Origin: Granulicella aggregans
GTDB taxonomy: Bacteria > Acidobacteriota > Terriglobia > Terriglobales > Acidobacteriaceae
Direction: 5' to 3'
Assembly (NCBI RefSeq): GCF_025685565.1
Contig: NZ_JAGSYE010000001.1
Location: 186,001-250,000 of the forward strand
Length of the DNA: 64,000 nt
The translations under genes were made by a program, and so were the position numbers. Of the stretch, positions 34,808 to 43,079 are shown in pieces (within the stretch, counting starts at the first letter, position 1; every line of letters begins with the position of its first letter). The notes beneath the pieces are model-generated. The model had not been told where the DNA came from and did not search any database. It saw only the letters and a program-made list of their open reading frames with translations.

Positions 34808-36121
34808 ATGGATAGCGGCAGGCATGCCATGCGAGTGATCGGCATCTCGCTGATGCTCTTTTTGCAGCGTCAGGCGGTCGCGCAGGTGGGCTCGGGATCG
34901 CCGGATGCGTCGGCGCATGTCCAGGTAAGGACCAAAGCTGGAGACTTCACTGAGTCGCCCAAAGAGTCCTTCCCCGGTCAGGCGCTGGATCAGGATGCGG
35001 CGGTGTTATCGCGAGTTCCATCTGACCCGCTGCTGCATGACGATCCCTTCCGCACTCTCCTGGTGCCGTTTGACCGGAGCATGAACGAGCTTCGCAAGGA
35101 GCGGAGACTCAGCCTCGCCGCAACGTACACCGTCGTCGATCAATATGCCACGGAGACGCCTGCCGGAGTGCGCCACAACTGGGCGACGGGACGGTACGAT
35201 CTTGTGGGCGGATGGAAGGCCTATGACCACGGAGGCAATGCGGGTTCGTTCAGCCTGCTGGTGCGCTCGGGGACGAACATCGGTGTGAGCGAACAGTTCA
35301 ATCTAAGCGACCAGCTTGGATCGGGGCTGGTGTTGAACTGCCTTCCTGGCGGTGGGCCGCAACGTCCCATCACGCTAAATGTTTTGTACTACCGGCAGGA
35401 TTTCTACAAGAAGAAGCTGGCCTTCTACATCGGCAAGATCCATCCCAACGAGTTCATCAGCCTTAGCCTCTACAACAATGATGAACGCAGCCAGTTCCTC
35501 AACGCCGAGAACGATGGCAACCTGACCATTCCTTCGGATGGCATCTACGCCGGCGGAGCCGCGCTGGAGTACCAGGCTACCGAGCACATCTACGTCCATG
35601 CCGTTACCGTCGACACAGAAGGCGGCCAGGAGAGGAATCTTAAGACCCTGGCTGAAAAGAAGTACCTGAATGCAATCGAGTTCGGCTGGAAGAAAGGAAG
35701 CCCGACCCAGCAACAGCATATCTTTCGTTTTGGTCTGTGGAGAGACGACACCGCGGACCAGGGCAGCGGCGCCGGCGTTGGGTTCGGTTCGGATTACGAG
35801 CTCAAGAGCGGCTGGGTCCCGTTTGGGAGACTTGGCATCGGTACCGACCGGGGCACTTCTATCAAGCGGGTCTTCGATGCGGGGCTCGCGAACATACGGC
35901 CGTTTGGACGGCGCGGCGATATGTTCGGAGCGTCGTTCACCATCAACGATCCCAGCCATGGTGCTCTGCATCATGAGAGCCTCTTCGAGACGTTCTACCG
36001 GCTGAGGCTGACGCAGAGCCTCGATCTCGGCCCGGACCTAGAGGTATCGATCCATCCGACCAATAGCAAACCGGCCTATACGACCGCGTTGCTTGGATTC
36101 AGGTTGCGGCTGATCCTTTGA
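34808..36121 (+). CDS. OprB-like carbohydrate-selective porin
   Basis: Outer-membrane protein of about 437 residues. It has a signal peptide ending VAQ, an N-terminal variable region, and a barrel with the OprB-type segments LGGWKAYDHGG-like, RQDFYKKKLAFYIGKIHP, YAGGAALEYQATEHIYVHA and a C-terminal strand ending LLGFRLRLIL. OprB family porins let mono- and disaccharides cross the outer membrane. The start ATG 34808 has GGAGG 6 nt upstream. Being on the same strand 117 bp after the MFS permease suggests an outer/inner membrane uptake pair for one sugar. Confidence 0.83.
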   Translation: MDSGRHAMRVIGISLMLFLQRQAVAQVGSGSPDASAHVQVRTKAGDFTESPKESFPGQALDQDAAVLSRVPSDPLLHDDPFRTLLVPFDRSMNELRKERRLSLAATYTVVDQYATETPAGVRHNWATGRYDLVGGWKAYDHGGNAGSFSLLVRSGTNIGVSEQFNLSDQLGSGLVLNCLPGGGPQRPITLNVLYYRQDFYKKKLAFYIGKIHPNEFISLSLYNNDERSQFLNAENDGNLTIPSDGIYAGGAALEYQATEHIYVHAVTVDTEGGQERNLKTLAEKKYLNAIEFGWKKGSPTQQQHIFRFGLWRDDTADQGSGAGVGFGSDYELKSGWVPFGRLGIGTDRGTSIKRVFDAGLANIRPFGRRGDMFGASFTINDPSHGALHHESLFETFYRLRLTQSLDLGPDLEVSIHPTNSKPAYTTALLGFRLRLIL

Positions 36122-36171
36122 TGTAGAACTGAGACTTACCCGATCTTGCAAGCAAGGAGACTTAGCACCCT

Positions 36172-37563
36172 ATGAGCTACATCCTGGCCGATGGCTGGCT
36201 GATTACGATGAACGCGAAGCGCGAGGTGCTGGAGAGCGCGAGCGTGTGCGTGGCTGGGGACCGCGTCGCGGCGATTGGTACGCGGACGCAGATGGTCGAG
36301 CGCTATCCCGAGGCGGAGGTGATCGACTGCGCGGGCAAGATCGTGATGCCGGGGATGGTGAACACACATACGCATCTCTTCCAGACGCTGCTGAAGGGCC
36401 TGGGCGACGACATGGTGCTGAAGAGGTGGTTCACCTGCATGACCGGGCCGAGCGCGATTCATTTGACCGCCGACGATGCGCGCGCCGCGGCGATGCATGG
36501 CTGCGTGGAGTCGATACGCGGCGGCGTGACGACCGTGCTGGACTTCATGTACGCGCATCCGAAGCCGGGGATGATCGCCGCCGTTGTAGGTGCGTTTGAG
36601 GAGACCGGCGTTCGAGGATTTGTATGCCGTGGCTTTGCTTCGATGGGCGAAGAGTACGGCACGCCGCCGGAGTTGATCGAGACTCCTGAGAAGGCGATGG
36701 GCGATGCGCGAGAACAGATTCGGCGATTCAACAAGCCGGGTGGGCGCGTGCAAGTGGGCGTCGCTTGCAACATGATCTGGACGGTCGACGAAGAGGGCTA
36801 TCGGCAGACGCGCAAGCTGGCGGATGAAGAGAAGGTGCTGGTCACGACGCATATTGGCGAGACCGTCTTCGAGCTTGAGACCTCTGCTGCGAAGTATGGG
36901 AAGACCGACACGGAGTTTCTGTCGGACATCGGATTTCTTGGGCCGGATGTGGTGGCCGCACATTGTGTCCATTGCACGACGGACGACATCCGGCTGCTGC
37001 TGAAGCACGATGTGAAGGTGTCGAACAACCCTTGCAGCAACCAGTACCTTGCATCGGGATGCGCGCCGATTCCCGAGATGCTTAAGGCCGGATTGACGGT
37101 GGGACTGGCCAGCGATGGGCCAGCAAGCAGCAACAACCACAGCATGATCCAGGCGATGAAGTTCGCCGCGTTGCAGCAGAAGGGCGTGCATCAGGATGCG
37201 GAGATCATCACGGCGGAGACGGTGCTGGAGATGGCGACGATTGGTGGGGCACGAGCAGTTGGGCTTGAGGGCGAGATCGGGTCGATCGAGGTGGGAAAGA
37301 AGGCGGACATCGCGGTCGTCGACTACGACAACGCTTGGATGACGCCGATCCATCATCCGGTATCGGCTCTCGTCTATTCTGCGCTGGGGCATGAGGTGGT
37401 GACTGTCTTGATCGATGGCGAGATAGTGATGCGTGACGGAGTGGTGAGGAGCGTCGAGGAACGTGCGGTGCGGCGGAGCGCGCAGCTTCATGCGGACGCG
37501 TTGACGGCTCGCGCAGGAACAGATGCGTTCAAGCGCAGAGCGTGGCGGTCGGCGACGGTTTAG
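36172..37563 (+). CDS. Amidohydrolase (ATZ/TRZ type), probable purine/nucleobase deaminase
   Basis: 463-residue metal-dependent deaminase. Ligands: NTHTHLF (about 64-70), His in VTTHIGET, AHCVHC and Asp in LASDGPASSN. The composite beta-sandwich is seen at both ends (ILADGWLITMN; GKKADIAVVDY). The family includes 8-oxoguanine, guanine and S-adenosylhomocysteine/MTA deaminases. The adjacent BMP-type nucleoside ABC system argues for a purine substrate. Ribosome site AAGGAG lies about 13 nt upstream. It converges on the ABC operon with only 6 bp between stop codons and no visible terminator. Confidence 0.85.
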   Translation: MSYILADGWLITMNAKREVLESASVCVAGDRVAAIGTRTQMVERYPEAEVIDCAGKIVMPGMVNTHTHLFQTLLKGLGDDMVLKRWFTCMTGPSAIHLTADDARAAAMHGCVESIRGGVTTVLDFMYAHPKPGMIAAVVGAFEETGVRGFVCRGFASMGEEYGTPPELIETPEKAMGDAREQIRRFNKPGGRVQVGVACNMIWTVDEEGYRQTRKLADEEKVLVTTHIGETVFELETSAAKYGKTDTEFLSDIGFLGPDVVAAHCVHCTTDDIRLLLKHDVKVSNNPCSNQYLASGCAPIPEMLKAGLTVGLASDGPASSNNHSMIQAMKFAALQQKGVHQDAEIITAETVLEMATIGGARAVGLEGEIGSIEVGKKADIAVVDYDNAWMTPIHHPVSALVYSALGHEVVTVLIDGEIVMRDGVVRSVEERAVRRSAQLHADALTARAGTDAFKRRAWRSATV

Positions 37564-37569
37564 CTTGCG

Positions 37570-38505
37570 CTACGCGTCCTTCAGGTAAGGCACAGTAAGC
37601 GCGGCGGGCCGTGCGTCGCGGCCTCCGAAGATGCCCGAGATGGCTAGGATCGTGACGACGTAGGGAATGGAGAGCAGTAGATCTTCGGGGAGGTGCGTGC
37701 CCAGCAGTTGCAGCGAGAGTTGGAGGGCGTCGCAGGTGCCGAAGACCATCGCGGCGAGCGCGGCCTTCCATGGACTCCAACGGCCGAAGATGACGATGCC
37801 GAGCGCGATGAATCCCTGGCCCGCGACGATGGAGTCGCGGAAGAGGCCGATCTGCGCGAGCACCAGATAGCCTCCTGCAAGCCCGGCGGCGGCACCGGAG
37901 AGGAGCGTGCCAAAGTATCGCATTCGCGGTACGGAGACGCCTGCGGCATCGGCTGCGCGAGGGTTCTCGCCTGCAGCCCGGAGGCCCACGCCAAAGCGGG
38001 TGTGGAAGAGTGCGAAGTGAGCGACGGCAACGAGGACGAGAGTGAGGTAGAGTGGAAGCGTCTGGCTGAAGATCGTTGGGCCGAGGATCGGCAGGTCGCT
38101 GAGCCATGGGATATGAACTGCCTGAAACATCGCGATGGGGCCGGCCGATGCGTGAGCAAGCGTGCGCCGATACACCGTCGCGGCGATGCCGAGCGCGAGC
38201 ACGTTGAAGACGAGGCCGACGACCACCTGCGACGCCCGAACGGTGACATACATCCACGCGAGAAAGAGGCTGGCCGCAAGGCCGCTCGCCATGGCCGCGA
38301 GCAGAGGCAGCCACAAGCTGCCGGTGTGGATCGACGTCAGGTAGCTGGCTAGCGCGCCGAGCAGAAGGATGCCTTCGATGCCAAGGTTCAGAATGCCGGA
38401 GCGTTCGGCGAAGGTCTCACCCAGAGCGGCGAGAAGTACTGGGCCGCCGAGGCGGATGCCTGCGGTAAGCCAGGTAACGAGGAAGGCCTGACTGAAGGCG
38501 CTCAT
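37570..38505 (-). CDS. Nucleoside ABC transporter permease (second)
   Basis: 311-residue inner-membrane permease of the BPD_transp_2 family, eight to ten helices. ALGETFAERSGILNLGIEGILLLGA is the family signature near the N-terminus, and GLRAAGENPRAADAAGV is the coupling loop. ATG at 38505 overlaps the previous permease's stop (ATGA). The reading frame stays open far upstream, but that part is out-of-frame sequence of the neighbour. It is the last gene of the four-gene ABC operon. Confidence 0.92.
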   Translation of the reverse strand: MSAFSQAFLVTWLTAGIRLGGPVLLAALGETFAERSGILNLGIEGILLLGALASYLTSIHTGSLWLPLLAAMASGLAASLFLAWMYVTVRASQVVVGLVFNVLALGIAATVYRRTLAHASAGPIAMFQAVHIPWLSDLPILGPTIFSQTLPLYLTLVLVAVAHFALFHTRFGVGLRAAGENPRAADAAGVSVPRMRYFGTLLSGAAAGLAGGYLVLAQIGLFRDSIVAGQGFIALGIVIFGRWSPWKAALAAMVFGTCDALQLSLQLLGTHLPEDLLLSIPYVVTILAISGIFGGRDARPAALTVPYLKDA

Positions 38506-39605
38506 GCCTGCGTTGCCTCCTTCTTCGAGCGCAGGGCCCCGAGATTGAGGCGATAGGAACGAAGCATCGAGCTTGCGAGCACGAGAAGGACGATCAGCGA
38601 TTGCAGGATAAAGGTGATGGAGCTGGGGATGCCTGCGCGGCGCTGCATCGCGTCTGCTCCGACGGTCATTCCGCCGTAGAGCAGCGCCGTGGGTATAACG
38701 GCGATCGGGTTTAGCTCCGCAAGTAGCGCGACGATGACGCCGGTAAAGCCGACGCCTCCGCTGATGCCATCCATGAGGCGGTGCTGCACGCCAAGGATCT
38801 CCGTGAGGCCGGCCAGCGCACCAAGGCCGCCGGAGATGGCCGCGGCGAACAAGGTGCGGCGTGGCACGTCGATGCCCGCGTAGCGCCCGGCGGCAGGATT
38901 CATGCCGCTCACCACAAGCTCGAAGCCAAGAGGAAGTTTGCGAAGCAGCATCCACACGAGCAACGCGGCGGCGATCGCGAGCAGGATGCCCGCATGCGCA
39001 CGCGTGCCGGGGAGGATGAAGGCCAGCCAAGTCGCGTGGGGGAGTTGATCGGTCTCCGGCAGCGAGCCTGGGGCGCGCATCGGCCCGGCGACGAGGTACT
39101 TCACGATGAGGATCGCGACATAGTTCGACATCAGTGAGATGAGGACTTCGTTGCCGCCGAAGCGCGCTCGAAGGACGCCGGTAAGGCCCGACCAGAAAGC
39201 TCCCACGAAGAAGCTGAGGAGGATCGCGGCGGGAAAGAAGACGAAGGGCGACAGCGATGCGGCCCACTGTCCCGGCGCCGTTGCCAGAGCCAGCCATGCG
39301 GAGGCCGCTGCTCCGAGGGTGAAGCAGCCTTCAAAGCCAAGGTAGGTGAATCCGGAGCGCCACGCAACGATGGTGCCGAGAGCGATGAGTATGAGCGGCG
39401 TTGCTTTGACGATTGCGTAGCCGAAGCCACGCAGTGTAGCGAACGGCTCGTGGAAGAGCGCGTAGTATGCGGCGAAGGGATTCGCGCCGAAGTCGAGGAA
39501 TAGAAACGATGCGATGAGCATTGCCGCTAGGACTGCAGCGAGCATGGTTGCCGCGATCGCAGTGGGCGAGTTGTTTGGAGTGAGACGGCGCTCGATGAGC
39601 TTCAC
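38502..39605 (-). CDS. Nucleoside ABC transporter permease (first)
   Basis: 367-residue inner-membrane permease (NupP/YufP-like). ATPLILIALGTIVAWRSGFTYLGFEG carries the membrane signature, and GLNPAAGRYAGID-like SGMNPAAGRYAGIDV is the coupling loop. The start is GTG at 39605, overlapping the ATPase stop by GTGA, so the operon is translationally coupled. With the other permease it forms the transmembrane heterodimer. Confidence 0.92.
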   Translation of the reverse strand: MKLIERRLTPNNSPTAIAATMLAAVLAAMLIASFLFLDFGANPFAAYYALFHEPFATLRGFGYAIVKATPLILIALGTIVAWRSGFTYLGFEGCFTLGAAASAWLALATAPGQWAASLSPFVFFPAAILLSFFVGAFWSGLTGVLRARFGGNEVLISLMSNYVAILIVKYLVAGPMRAPGSLPETDQLPHATWLAFILPGTRAHAGILLAIAAALLVWMLLRKLPLGFELVVSGMNPAAGRYAGIDVPRRTLFAAAISGGLGALAGLTEILGVQHRLMDGISGGVGFTGVIVALLAELNPIAVIPTALLYGGMTVGADAMQRRAGIPSSITFILQSLIVLLVLASSMLRSYRLNLGALRSKKEATQA

Positions 39606-41116
39606 GCGGACGCTCCCGCAAGTTCGAGCGGAGTGCCTGCCATCATCATGCCGAGCTGTTCGGCGGTCGCGCCTGCAGGATCGACGATGCCGACAATGCG
39701 GCCTTCGTACATCACCGCGATTCGGTCGGCGAGATTCAGCAGCTCTTCAAGCTCGGCTGAAATCAGCAGGATGGCCGTGCCTTTGGCGCGCTCGCGCAGA
39801 AGCTCTGCCCAGACCGATTCGATGGCTCCGACATCGAGTCCGCGCGTAGGCTGTTCGACGATGAGGACCTTTGGAGCGGCCATGATCTCGCGACCTAGTA
39901 TGACCTTCTGCAGATTGCCTCCAGACAACTTGGAAGCGTGAGTTTCAGTGCTCGCACCGCGAACGCCGAAGCGGGTGATGATGCTTTGGGCCTTCGCGCG
40001 GATCGCGGCCTTGGCCAAGAATCCATAGCGGGTGTTGGCGCGTGGATGCGTCAGCATCGCGTTGTCCGCAATGGACAGATCAGCCACCGATCCAACGCCG
40101 CGGCGGTCCGCCGGTACATACGCAAGTCCGAGGGCGCGACGCTTTGCAACAGAGGATCTTGTGATGTCTTCGCCGTTGAGGGTGATGCTGCCGCTCTCAA
40201 TGGGCCGGAGATTTAGCAGCGCCTGTGCAAGCTCGGACTGGCCGTTACCATCCACGCCGGCGATGCCAAGGATCTCGTGGGGATGCAGCTCCAGCGAGAC
40301 GCTGTTGACCTTCTGCTGGCCTGCCTGGTCACGGACTGACAGGCCGTTGACGCTGAGCACGTATGGTCCCGGGGTGAGCCTCTGCTTACTCGCAGTGAGG
40401 TTGACGTCGCGGCCCACCATCAGTCGCGCAAGCTCCGGCCCGGTGGTGTCTTCGATCGCGACGCTGGCGACGTTGCGCCCATCGCGCATCACGGTCACGT
40501 GGTCGGCAAGCTCCATGATCTCGTGAAGCTTGTGCGTGACGATGAGGATGGATCGGCCCTCGGCGCGCAGTCCGCGGAGAACGGTGAAGAGGCGGTCCTT
40601 CTCGGGTGCAGTGAGTACGGCAGTCGGTTCGTCGAGGATAAGCACGCGGGCATCGCGATAGAGGAGCTTTAGTATCTCGACACGCTGCTGTACCCCGACA
40701 GGAAGAGTGCCAGTGACGGCGTCGGGATCGACCGCGAGATGGTGCTTCGCGCTGAGATCGCGAATTCGTGCGGCTGCTCGCTTGAGGTTGAGCATGGGGC
40801 CGCGGCCTTCGGTCAGGCCGAGGATGGTGTTCTCGGTGACGGTGAAGGTCGGCACAAGCATGAAGTCCTGATGCACCATGCCGATGCCAAGCGCGATGGC
40901 GTCCGCAGGCGAGGTGATCGAAACACGCTGGCCATCGAGCTTGATCTCGCCCGAATCCATGGAGTGGAAGCCGTAGAGGATCTGCATCAGCGTGCTCTTG
41001 CCTGCACCGTTTTCGCCGAGCAGAGCGTGTATCTCGCCTGACCGCACGGTGAGGTCGACAGCATCATTCGCGACGATGCCGGGGAATCGCTTCGTGATTT
41101 GGCTGAGCTGAATCAT
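39602..41116 (-). CDS. Nucleoside ABC transporter ATP-binding protein (two ATPase domains)
   Basis: 504-residue duplicated ABC ATPase, YufO/NupO and RbsA type. The first domain has Walker A GENGAGKSTLMQ, signature LPVGVQQRVEILK, and Walker B VLILDEPTAVL. The second has GVDGNGQSELAQAL (a degenerate Walker A without Lys, as usual in this family), signature LSGGNLQKVILG, and VLIVEQPTRGLD. It powers import of nucleosides or purines through the two permeases encoded downstream. It lies two bases after the binding-protein gene. Confidence 0.94.
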   Translation of the reverse strand: MIQLSQITKRFPGIVANDAVDLTVRSGEIHALLGENGAGKSTLMQILYGFHSMDSGEIKLDGQRVSITSPADAIALGIGMVHQDFMLVPTFTVTENTILGLTEGRGPMLNLKRAAARIRDLSAKHHLAVDPDAVTGTLPVGVQQRVEILKLLYRDARVLILDEPTAVLTAPEKDRLFTVLRGLRAEGRSILIVTHKLHEIMELADHVTVMRDGRNVASVAIEDTTGPELARLMVGRDVNLTASKQRLTPGPYVLSVNGLSVRDQAGQQKVNSVSLELHPHEILGIAGVDGNGQSELAQALLNLRPIESGSITLNGEDITRSSVAKRRALGLAYVPADRRGVGSVADLSIADNAMLTHPRANTRYGFLAKAAIRAKAQSIITRFGVRGASTETHASKLSGGNLQKVILGREIMAAPKVLIVEQPTRGLDVGAIESVWAELLRERAKGTAILLISAELEELLNLADRIAVMYEGRIVGIVDPAGATAEQLGMMMAGTPLELAGASA

Positions 41117-41118
41117 GG

Positions 41119-42261
41119 TTAAAGCGTTGCGACTGCTGCTGAGACGTCGATCCTACCCTGGGCAAGCCCCGACCATATCTGTTGAAACGTGGACCACGCC
41201 TGCGCGGAGACGAGAGATGGGTTGTATTCGCCGTGGGTGCCGGCGCGAAGGAGCCACATCCTGTCGACGCTCGGACGCCACTCTGTGCCGCCCGTGAAGG
41301 TGTGGCTCGCCACTGCGTTGGCGGTGGTGGTGACCATGCCGGCGAGGTTCATCTCGAAGCTGGTGGCGATGTGGTTGGGGGCAAGCGAGGTCTGGTCGGA
41401 GTAGCAACCCATGACCTTCACATGCGCCGACGGGGCGGACTGCGCGACGCCTTGAAGGACGCCGAGGCCGGTGACATCGGCGGCGTGCCAGATGACGTCG
41501 CAGCCACTGCCGATCAATGTGCTTGCGGCTTCGCGGCCTTTCGCTGCGTTGTCGTAATCGCCGGTGATGATGCCCAGGCCGCGGATTCCGGGCACGGTAC
41601 GTTGCGCGCCCGCGATGAACGCAAGCTTCATGCGTTGCTGGTTGGGGTCGTCGGCACCGCCGACAAAGCCGACGGCCTGCCGCTTGTTGGAGATGAGCGC
41701 GGCCAACGCTCCCGCGCCATAGGCCGCATCGAAGTAGCCCATGTTGACGAACATCACATTGCGTGGAACCGGATGGTTGGGGATGAAGCTCGTAACAAAG
41801 TAATCGAGGTGAGGATAGTCGGGCGCGACATCGAGCAGGGCGCTGGAGAACTCAAAGCCATGGCCCAGAATGAGGTCGAAGCCATCGTCGGAGTAGCCGC
41901 GCGCCACCTGCTGGACCTGCGCGAGTGTAATGTCTTCAGCGTAAGTGGCATAAAAACGCGGGTCGGCGCGCAGCCGCTCGATGCCTTCATAGGCCAACTG
42001 TCCCCAGCCGCCATCGTTGATCACACCAGTGAGCAGGAGGACGACCTTTGTGGGGCGAGCCAGTGCCAGAGCGCGAGGCATGATGCCGCCGAGTGCAAGT
42101 GTGCTCGTCGAGTTAAGAAAGCTGCGCCGCGAGATTCGCAACGTCGGAGGCCTCTTATAGGATGGGGTGCGTTGCAGTGATTGTAGCGGCTGCGGAGTGC
42201 CGGCCCGAGCCAACTCCTCTAAATCGCTCTCGGGCGGGTAATCCGAGCGGTACCTTGTCAC
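41119..42261 (-). CDS. BMP-family substrate-binding protein of the nucleoside ABC transporter
   Basis: Exported binding protein related to Bmp/Med/PnrA, which bind purine nucleosides. A twin-arginine signal (ISRRSFLNSTSTLALGG) lies at about residues 43-59 when GTG 42261 is used (AGAGGA about 9 nt upstream). A TTG at 42141 (AGAGG, 9 nt) would place the signal at the very N-terminus and is a realistic alternative. Family segments KVVLLLTGVINDGGWGQLAYEG, DLILGHGFEFS, YGAGALAALISNKRQAVGFVGG and DVIWHAADVTGLGVL are visible. It is the first gene of the operon. Confidence 0.9.
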   Translation of the reverse strand: MTRYRSDYPPESDLEELARAGTPQPLQSLQRTPSYKRPPTLRISRRSFLNSTSTLALGGIMPRALALARPTKVVLLLTGVINDGGWGQLAYEGIERLRADPRFYATYAEDITLAQVQQVARGYSDDGFDLILGHGFEFSSALLDVAPDYPHLDYFVTSFIPNHPVPRNVMFVNMGYFDAAYGAGALAALISNKRQAVGFVGGADDPNQQRMKLAFIAGAQRTVPGIRGLGIITGDYDNAAKGREAASTLIGSGCDVIWHAADVTGLGVLQGVAQSAPSAHVKVMGCYSDQTSLAPNHIATSFEMNLAGMVTTTANAVASHTFTGGTEWRPSVDRMWLLRAGTHGEYNPSLVSAQAWSTFQQIWSGLAQGRIDVSAAVATL

Positions 42262-42326
42262 GATCGGTCATCCTCTCGCGACACGAATGTGAGAGCCTGT
42301 TGCAGGGCCGCAAGGGAGGTTAATTT

Positions 42327-43064
42327 ATGCCAGCTTTGGAATGGAATCACTCGTACTGGGGTAAAGACTACGGTTGGAGCGAGGGTGGCGACGAGTGGAG
42401 CGTCACCTGGGGCGGCAGCGAAGCCCAGTGGTTTGGTTCGCTCTATCCACGTCTCCATCGAATGCTTCCGGCACGCCGCATCCTTGAGATCGCGCCGGGT
42501 CGGGGAAGATGGACGCAGTACCTCATCCCCATGTCTTCAGCCTTCATCGGCGTGGACCTCGCGGAATCCTGCGTGGTCGAGTGCAGCAAGCGATTCGCAA
42601 ACGTCCCTCATGCGGGCTTCATTCAGAATGACGGCGTATCCCTCGCGGCAGTCCCCGATGGAAGCTTCGAGTTCATCTTTTCCTTCGACAGCCTGGTCCA
42701 CGCTGAGTTGGATGTCATGCAGCGTTACATCCCGCAGATCGTCGCAAAGCTTGCGCCCGGCGGAAAGGCATTCCTGCATCACTCAAACTTCGCAGTATGC
42801 GACGATGGCGGAGAGCAGCCACCACACGGACGCGCCGCCTCGGTCTCAGGCGAGATCGTCGCGGACCTGGTCAAGCAGAGTGGCGGAAGGATGCTGGTAA
42901 GCGAGCTGATCAACTGGGGATCGATCGACACCATAGACTGCCTGAGCACGTTTGCGCGAGGCGACGAGCCGGGGCCGGAACATGTGCGCCTGACGAATCC
43001 GCGGTACATGGAAGAGGCTACGCTCATCCATGACTTTCAGAGTCCCTACTCCAGGCTCACTTAG
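42327..43064 (+). CDS. Class I SAM-dependent methyltransferase
   Basis: 245-residue cytoplasmic enzyme. SAM motif ILEIAPGRGRWTQYL (about 52-66), the acidic strand FIGVDLAES and the motif-IV-like FSFDSLVHAELDVM are visible. The sequence resembles methyltransferases found in O-antigen and surface-glycan clusters. ATG at 42327 has GGGAGG about 8 nt upstream. It is next to TPR glycosyltransferases, so sugar O-methylation is plausible but unproven. It converges on the TPR-glycosyltransferase gene with a 15-bp gap. Confidence 0.85.
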   Translation: MPALEWNHSYWGKDYGWSEGGDEWSVTWGGSEAQWFGSLYPRLHRMLPARRILEIAPGRGRWTQYLIPMSSAFIGVDLAESCVVECSKRFANVPHAGFIQNDGVSLAAVPDGSFEFIFSFDSLVHAELDVMQRYIPQIVAKLAPGGKAFLHHSNFAVCDDGGEQPPHGRAASVSGEIVADLVKQSGGRMLVSELINWGSIDTIDCLSTFARGDEPGPEHVRLTNPRYMEEATLIHDFQSPYSRLT

Positions 43065-43079
43065 TTTCCAAGCCTCAAA

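Noticed and set aside
37570..39297. A single 575-residue minus-strand open frame
   Set aside because: Only its last 311 codons look like a permease; the upstream part is out of frame with the neighbouring permease, and ATGA coupling marks the real start at 38505.
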